In this document: one piece after another, positions 17,537 through 25,525 of the stretch | Layout: each line of letters opens with the position of its first letter | Numbering within the stretch: the stretch's first letter is position 1 | Assembly (NCBI GenBank): GCA_905234025.1 | Contig: CAJOFT010000004.1 | Location: forward strand, 1 to 40,181 | Length of the DNA: 40,181 bases | From: Paludibacteraceae bacterium | GTDB taxonomy: Bacteria; Bacteroidota; Bacteroidia; Bacteroidales; Paludibacteraceae | Direction: 5' to 3' | The notes under the pieces: model-generated | Told to the model about the DNA's origin: nothing | What the model saw: the letters and a program-made list of their open reading frames with translations, nothing else | Databases searched by the model: none | Position numbers and translations under genes: made by a program

Positions 17537-17946
17537 AAGTTTACATATTCCTTCATGCAGTTCGATAAATCATTGAGATCCCCAACTATTAACTTGTAGG
17601 TTTCGTCTAATAGATTGTATTGACCTTCATATAACTCAAGTAGTTCTCCTGAATATGTAAGGCTAAATCCTTTTTTTGTAAAGAACTCAGAAATATCTTC
17701 TCTTTTTTGTGCATCTTCAACATAAAGTAGGATTTTATAGTAGTGGCCCATTTCAAAACGAATATTTATATTATACCATTCATATGTTGTAGGACAGATT
17801 GAGAATATTGCCCGCAAACAAATTATAGATTCGATTCTTTCATGCGAGGAACAAATGTCTATGGATAAGATTAAAGAAGCATGTGATAGCGAATTATTTA
17901 ATCGCAAATCCACAAAAGTCATCGGTTTTTGCTGATTTATTTGCAT
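17533..17946 (-). CDS. Hypothetical protein coupled to the HKD nuclease
   Basis: A 137-residue frame of unknown function. The second half, from MGHYYKILLYVEDAQKREDI, reads as a compact alpha/beta fold with two strands (KILLYVED and KLIVGDL) and charged helices; the first half is more hydrophobic (LILSIDICS, IICLRAIFSICP). The ATG at 17946 lies inside the spacer of the plus-strand promoter at 17940-17971, so the true start may be an internal ATG such as the one at codon 9. Its stop overlaps the HKD gene start by 4 bases, indicating coupled translation, so it may be a partner or regulator. No family was recognised. Confidence 0.5.
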   Translation of the reverse strand: MQINQQKPMTFVDLRLNNSLSHASLILSIDICSSHERIESIICLRAIFSICPTTYEWYNINIRFEMGHYYKILLYVEDAQKREDISEFFTKKGFSLTYSGELLELYEGQYNLLDETYKLIVGDLNDLSNCMKEYVNL

Positions 17947-17971
17947 ACATTAAATATTTATAGTACCTTTG
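17940..17971 (+). promoter_or_regulatory. Promoter of the micropeptide and PD-(D/E)XK genes
   Basis: TTTG (17940-17943), a 20-base spacer and TACCTTTG (17964-17971) give a full-consensus promoter 20 bases before the ATG at 17992. It overlaps the first codons of the minus-strand gene, so the two directions may interfere. Confidence 0.85.
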
Positions 17972-17991
17972 CAACGAAAAATTTAACACAC

Positions 17992-18084
17992 ATGGAAACA
18001 AAACAAAATCTGAAATCATCAACGGCATATCTGTTTAACTGCGTTTCCGACCTGAAGTCGCAGTTGTCTAATTACGAGAAATAA
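17992..18084 (+). CDS. 30-residue micropeptide upstream of the nuclease gene
   Basis: ATG to TAA encodes METKQNLKSSTAYLFN followed by CVSDLKSQLSNYEK, 30 residues, polar with an amphipathic helical second half. It stands directly behind a strong promoter and 7 bases before the PD-(D/E)XK gene. No family is recognised. It could be a leader peptide, a small inhibitor of the nuclease or a chance frame; position and clean stop-start spacing favour real translation. Confidence 0.5.
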   Translation: METKQNLKSSTAYLFNCVSDLKSQLSNYEK

Positions 18085-18091
18085 ATGGATT

Positions 18092-19219
18092 ATGAGTAAA
18101 GAAATTGACATTCAATCGCTACAGGCATGGCTTGATACGAATCCTGCCATTCCCACCGCTCCGCCACGGAAAAGAACGCTGATGGACATTATGGGCATCG
18201 AACATCTGGAGAATCCGTGGAGCGATATATATGCGTTCTTTCTGAATGTAAAGGAAGAGCATGGCTTTGGCGATACGTTTATCCGGGTGTTAGAGCAACT
18301 ACTCGGGTTGGAAGAAAATTGGATGACCCCAACCCATATTGTGCGGGAGTTTGTGGTGCGCGAAAATAAACGAATCGACATCCTTTTGACCGACGAAGTC
18401 CGTAACAGAGCGATTATTATTGAGAATAAAGTATATCATGTTCTGAACAATGATTTGGGGCTATATTATAAGACGATTACTTCGCTTGGCTATGAAACTG
18501 TGGGTGTCGTTTTGTCGGTTTATCGATTGCCGGATCATGAACACTTCAAGGATATAACGCACAAGCAATATATAGAAAAAGTGCAGCAAGAAGTGTTGCG
18601 CTCGGGATTGCAAACAGTTTCCATCTATCAAAGTCTGTTTGAATCATTTATGTATAACATTCAAAACCTTTCAAGAAATATGACACGCGAATACATTGAT
18701 TTCTTTTTTCAAAACTTTAGAACAATCGACAAGATTCATACGATATATGATAAAGTCACCGGAGAATACAAAAAGAGCTTGTCGGATAAGTTAAATCTAT
18801 CAAAAATTAATCTTGATACAAAAATAAACGGAGATTGGATTTATCTGTCTTATAAAGGAATCTCGTTAATATGCCTGACCCTTTTCCATACAAAACTTTG
18901 GAAAGAACGCCCCGAAAATAAACAACCTTATGTTACTGTGATTTTAGAGTTGCAAGATAAGGCTCTAAAAAAGGTGCGTGAACTGGAACGAGACAATGAC
19001 CCTCAACTTAACATGTTGAAAGAAAAATATATGAATGAACTATATTTGGGTGACAAACTGCACGACAAACCAACATGGAGACACTTCGCTTCATGGGATA
19101 TTCCTATTCCAGAGAATTGTCTGATGCCGGACGCATTTGCAAAATACTTGAAAGATGTGCTTCTTGAAAAACCGGCAATTTATAATTTTGGTTTGGAATT
19201 ATTGGAAATAATTAAATAA
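18092..19219 (+). CDS. PD-(D/E)XK nuclease superfamily protein (PDDEXK_4-like)
   Basis: A 375-residue protein with the nuclease core near the N-terminus: Glu40 in EHLENPWSDIYAFFL, a helix with HGFGDTFIRVLEQLLG, then Asp96 in RIDILL and Glu111-Lys113 in AIIIENKVYH, the D...ExK signature of the fold. The remaining 250 residues are mixed, with TVILELQDKALKKV and no motif I recognise. There is no export signal, so it acts on nucleic acid in the cell. PDDEXK_4 proteins are common in Bacteroidota and often stand alone in variable spots; a defence role is plausible but unproven. Divergent neighbours include an HKD nuclease. AT-rich compared with recA downstream, suggesting acquisition. Confidence 0.82.
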   Translation: MSKEIDIQSLQAWLDTNPAIPTAPPRKRTLMDIMGIEHLENPWSDIYAFFLNVKEEHGFGDTFIRVLEQLLGLEENWMTPTHIVREFVVRENKRIDILLTDEVRNRAIIIENKVYHVLNNDLGLYYKTITSLGYETVGVVLSVYRLPDHEHFKDITHKQYIEKVQQEVLRSGLQTVSIYQSLFESFMYNIQNLSRNMTREYIDFFFQNFRTIDKIHTIYDKVTGEYKKSLSDKLNLSKINLDTKINGDWIYLSYKGISLICLTLFHTKLWKERPENKQPYVTVILELQDKALKKVRELERDNDPQLNMLKEKYMNELYLGDKLHDKPTWRHFASWDIPIPENCLMPDAFAKYLKDVLLEKPAIYNFGLELLEIIK

Positions 19220-19257
19220 TTTTACAACGTCTTTCACTTTGTGGGAGTATGAAGCAG

Positions 19258-19265
19258 TAATTTTG
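19258..19265 (+). promoter_or_regulatory. Distal -7 box TAATTTTG upstream of recA
   Basis: TAATTTTG lies within AAGCAGTAATTTTGCAGCG (19252-19270), which is identical to the -7 region of the GH53-like promoter at 5070-5088. The -33 region is weak (a TTTG at 19238 is only 16 bases away). It could give a long recA leader or a short RNA. Confidence 0.45.
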
Positions 19266-19372
19266 CAGCGTGATTTTCATTGATTATTTATCCCGTTTTG
19301 AGAATAGAATGATGACGTACGACGTGCACCGCTGTGCACCGTTACCTGAATAAGTAAATTGAATATTCAATC

Positions 19373-19405
19373 AGCATATGTTAAGCATATCTTAAGCATA
19401 TCTTA
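19373..19405. repeat. Three 11-base tandem repeats AGCATATSTTA
   Basis: AGCATATGTTA, AGCATATCTTA and AGCATATCTTA run in tandem, and the last unit also forms the inverted repeat AAGCATA-TCT-TATGCTT (19394-19410). The 11-base period places each unit on the same face of the DNA, as expected for a cooperative repressor site. Confidence 0.85.
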
Positions 19406-19491
19406 TGCTTTGTGCAGCCTGATCCTTTTTTGAAATGTGAGCGGGATAAACAAAAAAATTTGCACATTCGGAGAAAATTTCTCCATCTGCT

Positions 19492-19523
19492 CTTGCAGAT
19501 GTCGATTTTTTATCGTACCTTTG
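19492..19523 (+). promoter_or_regulatory. Proximal recA promoter
   Basis: CTTG (19492-19495), a 20-base spacer and TACCTTTG (19516-19523) precede the recA ATG by 78 bases. The -33 box falls inside the hairpin at 19485-19500, so a protein bound to that site would block it. Confidence 0.8.
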
Positions 19524-19601
19524 CAGCCGCTTTTATAAAGCAGCATATTAACAATACTGAACCATCATAAACAATTATAAACCATTCTAAACTATTTCAC
19601 T

Positions 19602-20609
19602 ATGGCTGAAGAAAGAAAAATGCCGTCGGCAGAGAAACTCAAGGCATTGCAGACCGCAATGGCAAAGATTGACAAAGACTTCGGAAAAGGCGCTATCATG
19701 CGTCTCGGAGAAGAGAAAATAGAAGATGTTCCCGTTATCTCCACCGGTTCGGTAGGGTTGAACCTCGCACTCGGCGTCGGCGGTTACCCGCGCGGCAGAA
19801 TCATTGAGATCTTTGGTCCCGAATCCAGCGGTAAAACCACACTCGCTATTCACGCCATGGCGGAAGTGCAGAAGCAAGGCGGTATCGCTGCCATCATCGA
19901 CGCAGAACATGCCTTCGACCGCTTCTATGCCGAGAAACTCGGAGTGGACGTGGACAATCTGCTGATTGCACAACCCGACTGCGGCGAACAGGCTTTGGAG
20001 ATTGCCGACCAACTGATCCGCTCCAGCGCAGTGGATCTGGTGGTTATTGACTCCGTAGCTGCACTCACGCCCAAAGCCGAGATTGAAGGCGACATGGGTG
20101 ACAACAAACTCGGTTTGCAGGCACGTCTCATGTCGCAGGCACTCCGCAAACTGACCGCAACCATCAACAAGACACAAACCACCTGCATCTTTATCAACCA
20201 GCTCCGCGAGAAAATCGGCGTCATGTTCGGCAACCCCGAAACAACCACCGGCGGCAATGCCCTGAAGTTCTATGCTTCCGTACGTCTCGACATCCGCAAA
20301 ATCGGACAAATAAAAGACGGTGACACGATTCTTGGCAACCAAGTGCGCGTGAAGATTGTGAAGAACAAAGTAGCTCCTCCGTTCAAGAAAGCCGAGTTCG
20401 ACCTGATGTTCAACGAAGGCATTTCCAAAGTCGGCGAATTAGTGGATATGGGTGTGGAAACCGGCATACTGACCAAGTCCGGCTCGTTCTACAGCTATGA
20501 CGGCAGCAAACTGGCACAGGGTCGCGATGCCGTGAAGAACGTGCTGCGCGATAATCCGGATCTTGCCGACGAGATTGAGGCAAAAATCATGGAGCAAATC
20601 AAGAAGTAA
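19602..20609 (+). CDS. recA: Recombinase RecA
   Basis: A 335-residue protein of normal family length. It has Walker [10 protein letters not shown] (about 72-80), Walker [15 protein letters not shown], the L1/L2 regions including [20 protein letters not shown], and the core MAW-like motif [13 protein letters not shown]. RecA coats single-stranded DNA with ATP, drives strand exchange in recombination repair and triggers cleavage of LexA-type repressors. Cys replaces the more usual Asn in the [11 protein letters not shown] segment. Translation ends in TAATG, so the FAD dehydrogenase gene starts on the last base of recA and the two are co-transcribed. The upstream gap is dense with possible operators. 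Confidence 0.99.
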   Translation: MAEERKMPSAEKLKALQTAMAKIDKDFGKGAIMRLGEEKIEDVPVISTGSVGLNLALGVGGYPRGRIIEIFGPESSGKTTLAIHAMAEVQKQGGIAAIIDAEHAFDRFYAEKLGVDVDNLLIAQPDCGEQALEIADQLIRSSAVDLVVIDSVAALTPKAEIEGDMGDNKLGLQARLMSQALRKLTATINKTQTTCIFINQLREKIGVMFGNPETTTGGNALKFYASVRLDIRKIGQIKDGDTILGNQVRVKIVKNKVAPPFKKAEFDLMFNEGISKVGELVDMGVETGILTKSGSFYSYDGSKLAQGRDAVKNVLRDNPDLADEIEAKIMEQIKK

Positions 20610-22147
20610 TGCAAACCACGCTGCTGACCATACGACCGGAAGAGGCGAAACGATTAGAGACGACGTACCGTGTGGTGCGTCGCTCTGTTGATGCCCGTCA
20701 GCGCGACATAAAAGTCAATCTCACCCTGTTGGCGGATGACAACGGGCATTTCATTCCGCGCGAAGCACCCGTTCCGTTGTATGAACCGCCGCATTTCACG
20801 GATGTGACCGGCAAAGACGTGCCACATGCGTATATCGTCGGTGCCGGTCCGGCAGGATTATTTGCCGCATTGACGCTCTTGGAGCACGGTATCAAACCGA
20901 TTGTGTTTGAACGCGGCAAACCGGTCAGCGAGCGCAAGAAAGACATTGCCCAACTGAACCGCAACATCGCTTTCAACCCCGAATCAAATTACTGCTTCGG
21001 CGAAGGCGGTGCAGGGACGTTCTCGGACGGCAAACTCTTCTCCCGCAGCAAGAAACGCGGCAACATGCAGCGCGTGATGGAACTCTTTCATCATTTCGGT
21101 GCGCCGGATACCGTGCTTTATGAAGCGCATGCCCATATCGGTAGCGACAAACTGCCACGCATCATCCAAAACATGCGGGAGTGTATTCTTGCGCACGGCG
21201 GAGAAATACATTTTAATTTACGATTTGAAGATTTACGATTTCTTATCTCCTTACAGTCGAACGATCTGCTTCGCTGTATGGGCGATTTAGGGGTTAGCGA
21301 TTTAGGGTTTAGCGAATGTCCCCTCATCCTCGCTATTGGTCATTCGGCGCATGACACCTATCGGATGCTGGACAAGGCAGGAGTTGCCATGGAAGCCAAA
21401 GGTTTTGCCATGGGCGTGCGGGCGGAACATCCGCAGGAACTCATCAACCGGCTCTTTTATCACAACGCTTCCAAAACGGAAATAGACCTGCTTGGCAACG
21501 CTTCCTACTCTTTGGTTACACAGGTCAACGGACACGGCGTATATAGTTTCTGCATGTGTCCGGGCGGACATATTGTACCGGCAGGCAGCAGCAATGACGG
21601 TTGCGTAGTCAACGGAATGTCCGCTTCACACCGCAATTCACCCTTTGCCAATTCCGGCATGGTGGTGGAACTGCATCCGGGAGGACACGCCATGCAAGCA
21701 CTTGATTATCAGGAAGATTACGAACGTCTTGCCAAGCAGCACGGCGGTATCGGCTTGCAGGCTCCGGCACAGCGGATGCTTGATTTTGTGGAGGGAAGAC
21801 ACTCCGCATCACTGCCGGAATGTTCGTACCTGCCCGGGATTGTTTCGTCACGCATGGACGAGTGGCTTCCAGAACCTATCCGCACAGGTCTGCGCCAAGG
21901 ATTCAGAGATTTTGACCGGAAGCACAAAGGTTTCCTGACCAACGAAGCGGTTATTGTCGGTGTCGAAAGCCGCAGCAGTTCACCCATTCGCATTGTCCGC
22001 GATGCGGAAACCATGCAGTCGCTGTCCCATCCGTGGCTATATCCCTGCGGCGAAGGAGCAGGTTACGCCGGAGGAATAACGTCCTCCGCTTTGGACGGCA
22101 TCAATGCTGCACTCAAAATTGCAGAACGCTATGGAAAACAAGTTTGA
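20609..22147 (+). CDS. FAD-dependent dehydrogenase (NAD(FAD)-utilizing, uncharacterised)
   Basis: A 512-residue flavoprotein. After an N-terminal alpha/beta part comes the dinucleotide-binding motif AYIVGAGPAGLFAALTLLEHG (near residue 75), then SNYCFGEGGAGTFSDGKL, a signature of this conserved family, VNGHGVYSFCMCPGGHIVPA, and a final CGEGAGYAGGITSSALDGINAA that closes the FAD site. It is a cytosolic oxidoreductase whose substrate is unknown. The segment around residues 203-236, where the family has a variable stretch before the LATGHS-type motif (here LAIGHSAHDTY), is built from two separate 15-base tandem duplications. Its 3' end overlaps tcdA by 17 bases, so recA, this gene and tcdA form one operon. 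Confidence 0.9.
   Translation: MQTTLLTIRPEEAKRLETTYRVVRRSVDARQRDIKVNLTLLADDNGHFIPREAPVPLYEPPHFTDVTGKDVPHAYIVGAGPAGLFAALTLLEHGIKPIVFERGKPVSERKKDIAQLNRNIAFNPESNYCFGEGGAGTFSDGKLFSRSKKRGNMQRVMELFHHFGAPDTVLYEAHAHIGSDKLPRIIQNMRECILAHGGEIHFNLRFEDLRFLISLQSNDLLRCMGDLGVSDLGFSECPLILAIGHSAHDTYRMLDKAGVAMEAKGFAMGVRAEHPQELINRLFYHNASKTEIDLLGNASYSLVTQVNGHGVYSFCMCPGGHIVPAGSSNDGCVVNGMSASHRNSPFANSGMVVELHPGGHAMQALDYQEDYERLAKQHGGIGLQAPAQRMLDFVEGRHSASLPECSYLPGIVSSRMDEWLPEPIRTGLRQGFRDFDRKHKGFLTNEAVIVGVESRSSSPIRIVRDAETMQSLSHPWLYPCGEGAGYAGGITSSALDGINAALKIAERYGKQV
21216..21245. repeat. 15-base tandem duplication inside the FAD dehydrogenase gene
   Basis: ATTTACGATTTGAAG is followed by ATTTACGATTTCTTA (11 of 15 bases at the start identical). 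It codes for NLRFEDLRF. The period of five codons keeps the frame. Confidence 0.8.
21282..21315. repeat. Second 15-base tandem duplication inside the FAD dehydrogenase gene
   Basis: GCGATTTAGGGGTTA and GCGATTTAGGGTTTA differ at one base and are followed by a further GCGA. It codes for GDLGVSDLGFSE. It lies about 40 bases after the other duplication but has an unrelated G-rich unit. Confidence 0.85.
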
Positions 22148-22868
22148 GCGCACCATACAAGCCCTTGGCGAAGCAGCCTTTGAACGGTTGCAAAACGTCC
22201 GCGTCATCCTTTTCGGTGTCGGCGGTGTCGGCGGATGGTGTGCCGAAGCTTTGGTACGTACCGGCATACAGCATCTTACGATGGTGGATTTTGACATTGT
22301 CAACCCGAGTAATCTCAACCGCCAACTCGTTGCCACGTCCGCCAATCTTGGCGGACTGAAAGCAGATGAGATGCGCAAACGCCTGCTGCTTGTCAATCCG
22401 GACGCGCAGATTACGGCACTCCCGCTGCGCTACAATTCCGAAACGGCGGAGCAATTCGATTTCAATCAGTATGACTACGTCATTGATGCCATTGACAGCG
22501 TGGCGGACAAGGCGTTGCTGCTGACCCAAGCTACCCGCTCTACGGCAAAGGTATTCTCATCCATGGGAGCCGGCAGAAAGATTGATACGTCCGCTATCCG
22601 TGTCTCGCGCTTCAACAAAGTGGAAGGATGTCCGCTTGCCCGTGCTCTGCGGCAACGACTGAAGAAAATGGCTGCTGAGGAAGGTTCTTCCGCTTTCAAC
22701 GCCCAACTGGCAGCAATTCCTTGTGTCTGGTCTCCGGAAATAAAAACCGACAACGGTACGATTGCTCCCGTTGTCGGTGTCTTCGGCATGACTCTCGCCG
22801 ATTTGGTTATCAAGGATGTTGTTCAAACCATCAACGAACAGACGTCAGACGACGGAGATGTTCGTTGA
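22131..22868 (+). CDS. tcdA: tRNA threonylcarbamoyladenosine dehydratase
   Basis: A 245-residue E1-like enzyme. The start chosen is ATG 22131 (MENKFERTIQALGEAAFERL); the frame is open 9 codons further up, but those lie in the end of the previous gene. It has the nucleotide-binding motif VILFGVGGVGGWCAEALVRTG, then MVDFDIVNPSNLNRQLVA and VIDAIDSVADK, as in TcdA/YgdL. It catalyses ATP-dependent cyclisation of t6A to ct6A at position 37 of ANN-decoding tRNAs in the cytosol. It overlaps the FAD gene by 17 bases and meets malQ tail to tail with a 38-base overlap, leaving no room for a separate terminator. Confidence 0.9.
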   Translation: MENKFERTIQALGEAAFERLQNVRVILFGVGGVGGWCAEALVRTGIQHLTMVDFDIVNPSNLNRQLVATSANLGGLKADEMRKRLLLVNPDAQITALPLRYNSETAEQFDFNQYDYVIDAIDSVADKALLLTQATRSTAKVFSSMGAGRKIDTSAIRVSRFNKVEGCPLARALRQRLKKMAAEEGSSAFNAQLAAIPCVWSPEIKTDNGTIAPVVGVFGMTLADLVIKDVVQTINEQTSDDGDVR

Positions 22869-25434
22869 AGGCATCTTTCTTGAGCAGTTCCTCTATAGTG
22901 ATGTGCATGCGGTAATTCCAGAAATGACGGGGATTAGCCGGTACATTGATACGCTCACCGAACTGGTTTGGCAGGCGGATTTCGCCGTCTATGGCAAACC
23001 AGTCTTGCAACGGCAGAATCACCCACATTGCCGGTGAATACATATGCTGATTGACAATGAACTCGGCAATTTGCGGAGACATCTCCTTCGGAGCTTCACC
23101 CCACCACCCCATCTGTTCGTTATAGAAGCGTTGGGTCACTTCACGATCCTCTTCCCACCATGCACGCAGCGGATTCGTATCATGCGTACCGGTCGTGCAG
23201 ACGCTTAAATACGGAGCATCTGCCGGATGTGCGAACAGAATGGTCGGGTCTTTCGGCATACGCTGAATCTCCAGACTCAAGATCTGCAACTCGTGCATCA
23301 CATCAGGCACGCAAGCAGGTACCATACCCAAGTCCTCACCGCAGCAGAGCATACCGGTCGAGTTAATGAGTGTCGGCAGTTTGCGCATCGCAGACTCACG
23401 CCAGAACTGCGTATGACGGCGGAAGAAGTAATCATTATAGATGCCCATAATAATCTGCTTCTGGTCATCATACAGCTCATTATAGGAGTGTGACTGATAG
23501 ATTGAAATACGCGGATGCAGCAACTCAGGATGACGCTGGTCGCGGACAAACAATACTTCACAATGCAGGTACAACAGACCGTTCTTGAGGTTGTTGATCG
23601 TATCGTCAGACAGTTGGTCATTACGCTCTGCCTGCGGACGTGCCAGTTGCTCGTCGAAGTAGTTCTCCACCTTCACTTGCGTGTCAAACTCGTCTTTGAA
23701 CCAGAATACATATCCGTCACGGGTGTTCAGGAAATGCTGCTTGGCATACTCGGTATCAAAACCAAACGTGTCACCCAGGAAGTTCGAACGGATATACGGT
23801 CTCGTCATACGGTCCTCATCCAACGCGATTCCCATATTCCACAGGTCTTGCAGCGAATAAGGCATAGCAGGTGAGAAGTGTCCGCAAAGTCCCCAAACAT
23901 CGGTTTTACGCATCTGCCAGATACGGAAGAATCCGAGAATATGGTCAATACGGTAAGCATCGAAGTAGTCCTGCATTTTCGTGAAACGGCGACGCCACCA
24001 CTTGTAGTTGTCCTGCGCCATCACATCCCAGTTATAGGTCGGGAATCCCCAGTTCTGACCGGAAATGGAGAAGTCATCAGGCGGAGCACCGGCTGAAGCG
24101 TCAAGGTTGAAGAGTTGCGGATCGGTGTAGGCATCCACAGAATCCGGAGAGATGCCGATAGGTATATCGCCCTTCATTGCCACACCTATCGAGTGCGCGT
24201 AAGCCACTGCCTCGCTCAATTGCAAATCAGCATGGAACTGGAGAAAATAATAGAAATCCGCCGGCTGTTTGTCACGCTTGTGCAGGAACTCGGCATAGGG
24301 CTCCAGCCATTCGCGGTTACGCGCAAAGAAATCCTTGTACTCCTTTGAGGAGAACAATGCCTCCTTCTCGGCTTTGTATATAGCCTTGAAGTACTTCATT
24401 TTCTCGTCATAAACACACTGGTAGTCGGCAATCGGCTTCGCATTGAACTCGGCTTTGGTGGCTTCGTATTTCTTTTTCTGCGCCGGCGTCAGTTTGCCCA
24501 TACGCGGAATATTGATATATATAGGGTGCAATGCAAATACGGAAACGGCATTGTACGGGTACGAATCACGGTTGGTATGCGTCAGCGTAGTGTCGTTGAT
24601 AGGCAGCGTCTGAATCATCTTCTGACCTGTCAATGCAGCCCAGTCCGCCATTTTCTTGAGGTCAAGGAACTCACCGATTCCAAAGCCGTCCTCTGTACGA
24701 AGCGAGAATACCGGCACCGCAACACCGGCACCTTTGAAGCGCGGTTGCGTACGGCGGAACGAACGGTCATGCTGCTCGATCTTCAGACCTTTCTCTATGC
24801 CCCATACGTGACGGTTCTCGCCCCATTCAATGTCAATCACATTCCCTGAATGGAGGTCGTAAATGAGGTACTTGTACTCCACAATCTGGTCAGGAGCGAT
24901 CTCTGCATCGGCATGCCAGACAGGAAAATCGGCATCGGACATAACCAGCATGTTTGCCGCATTCCAGTTGCCCAACTCGGGTACGTTACCGATGATACCC
25001 ACCCCCTGCGACGGCAGAATCTGCGGTAAGTCGATGGAGAAACGGATGTTGCCTTTCGGCGCTTTGGATTTTGCCGAATTGTGACGGTGGAACAGCGACT
25101 TCAGGAACGCGGTCGTATAGAACGCTTTCTCATAGTCCTGAGCCTGCCAGAAATCACGGACAACAATTTTCTTGTCCGCACTGCGCAAACTCAAATGACG
25201 AGGCATACCGGCTTCATACAAGTAACCGCCTTCCGGCAAACGGATGGCATACTTGTACGTGATTGCGCCTACAAAATCCGTAACAGGCAGCGTTGCTGTC
25301 CAGAAATCCTGACCTTGGCAGTTGAGTACTAACGGATGCTCTTCCGTCCATCCGAGCACGGATTGCTCGGTCTCAATCAAACAAATAGATTGCCCATAAG
25401 GCGTGCGATAATTGATTTGAAATGTTAACGTCAT
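22831..25434 (-). CDS. malQ: 4-alpha-glucanotransferase with two starch-binding domains (CBM20-GH77)
   Basis: An 867-residue protein of the long Bacteroidota type. Residues about 1-100 and 125-235 are two CBM20-like domains (the second with VGIIGNVPELGNWNAANML). Residues about 245-867 are the GH77 catalytic barrel: YRIDHILGFFRIW with the nucleophile Asp (near 493), CCGEDLGMVP with the acid/base Glu (near 700), and TGTHDTNPLRAWW with the stabilising Asp (near 750). It transfers alpha-1,4-glucan chains between oligosaccharides in maltodextrin and glycogen metabolism. There is no signal peptide, so it is cytosolic. It has its own promoter and pairs functionally with the secreted alpha-amylase at 36173. 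Confidence 0.97.
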   Translation of the reverse strand: MTLTFQINYRTPYGQSICLIETEQSVLGWTEEHPLVLNCQGQDFWTATLPVTDFVGAITYKYAIRLPEGGYLYEAGMPRHLSLRSADKKIVVRDFWQAQDYEKAFYTTAFLKSLFHRHNSAKSKAPKGNIRFSIDLPQILPSQGVGIIGNVPELGNWNAANMLVMSDADFPVWHADAEIAPDQIVEYKYLIYDLHSGNVIDIEWGENRHVWGIEKGLKIEQHDRSFRRTQPRFKGAGVAVPVFSLRTEDGFGIGEFLDLKKMADWAALTGQKMIQTLPINDTTLTHTNRDSYPYNAVSVFALHPIYINIPRMGKLTPAQKKKYEATKAEFNAKPIADYQCVYDEKMKYFKAIYKAEKEALFSSKEYKDFFARNREWLEPYAEFLHKRDKQPADFYYFLQFHADLQLSEAVAYAHSIGVAMKGDIPIGISPDSVDAYTDPQLFNLDASAGAPPDDFSISGQNWGFPTYNWDVMAQDNYKWWRRRFTKMQDYFDAYRIDHILGFFRIWQMRKTDVWGLCGHFSPAMPYSLQDLWNMGIALDEDRMTRPYIRSNFLGDTFGFDTEYAKQHFLNTRDGYVFWFKDEFDTQVKVENYFDEQLARPQAERNDQLSDDTINNLKNGLLYLHCEVLFVRDQRHPELLHPRISIYQSHSYNELYDDQKQIIMGIYNDYFFRRHTQFWRESAMRKLPTLINSTGMLCCGEDLGMVPACVPDVMHELQILSLEIQRMPKDPTILFAHPADAPYLSVCTTGTHDTNPLRAWWEEDREVTQRFYNEQMGWWGEAPKEMSPQIAEFIVNQHMYSPAMWVILPLQDWFAIDGEIRLPNQFGERINVPANPRHFWNYRMHITIEELLKKDAFNEHLRRLTSVR

Positions 25435-25469
25435 GGTATATTGTTATTTAATAATTTGCTTTGACGCTG

Positions 25470-25501
25470 CAAAGTTACTTCTTTTTTTTCAATGCTGCAA
25501 A
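25470..25501 (-). promoter_or_regulatory. Promoter of malQ
   Basis: On the minus strand TTTG (25501-25498), a 20-base spacer and TAACTTTG (25477-25470) match consensus, 35 bases before the malQ ATG. The motif GCTGCAA occurs three times in this gap (25466, 25494, 25516). Confidence 0.8.
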
Positions 25502-25525
25502 AAAAAAGTGATTTTGCTGCAATTT

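Larger units (their letters stand above)
19220..19601. other. 382-base regulatory intergenic region upstream of recA
   Basis: No convincing gene lies here; the longest start is a 14-codon frame at 19309-19353. Instead it holds two promoter-like boxes (19258-19265 and 19492-19523), a GTGCAC stem-loop (19324-19339), a perfect 14-base palindrome ATTGAATATTCAAT (19358-19371), three 11-base tandem repeats (19373-19405), an inverted repeat GGAGAAA/TTTCTCC (19470-19484) and a hairpin ATCTGC-TCTT-GCAGAT (19485-19500). This density suggests elaborate control of recA, or a leader RNA. Confidence 0.7.

Noticed and set aside
17992..19219. A classic toxin-antitoxin pair
   Set aside because: The 30-residue peptide has no DNA-binding or known antitoxin motif, and the nuclease protein is much larger than type II toxins, so I keep it only as a hypothesis within the islet.
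19373..19405. CRISPR array or plasmid-type iteron origin
   Set aside because: The three 11-base units have no spacers and no replication-initiator gene is nearby; a regulatory role upstream of recA is simpler.
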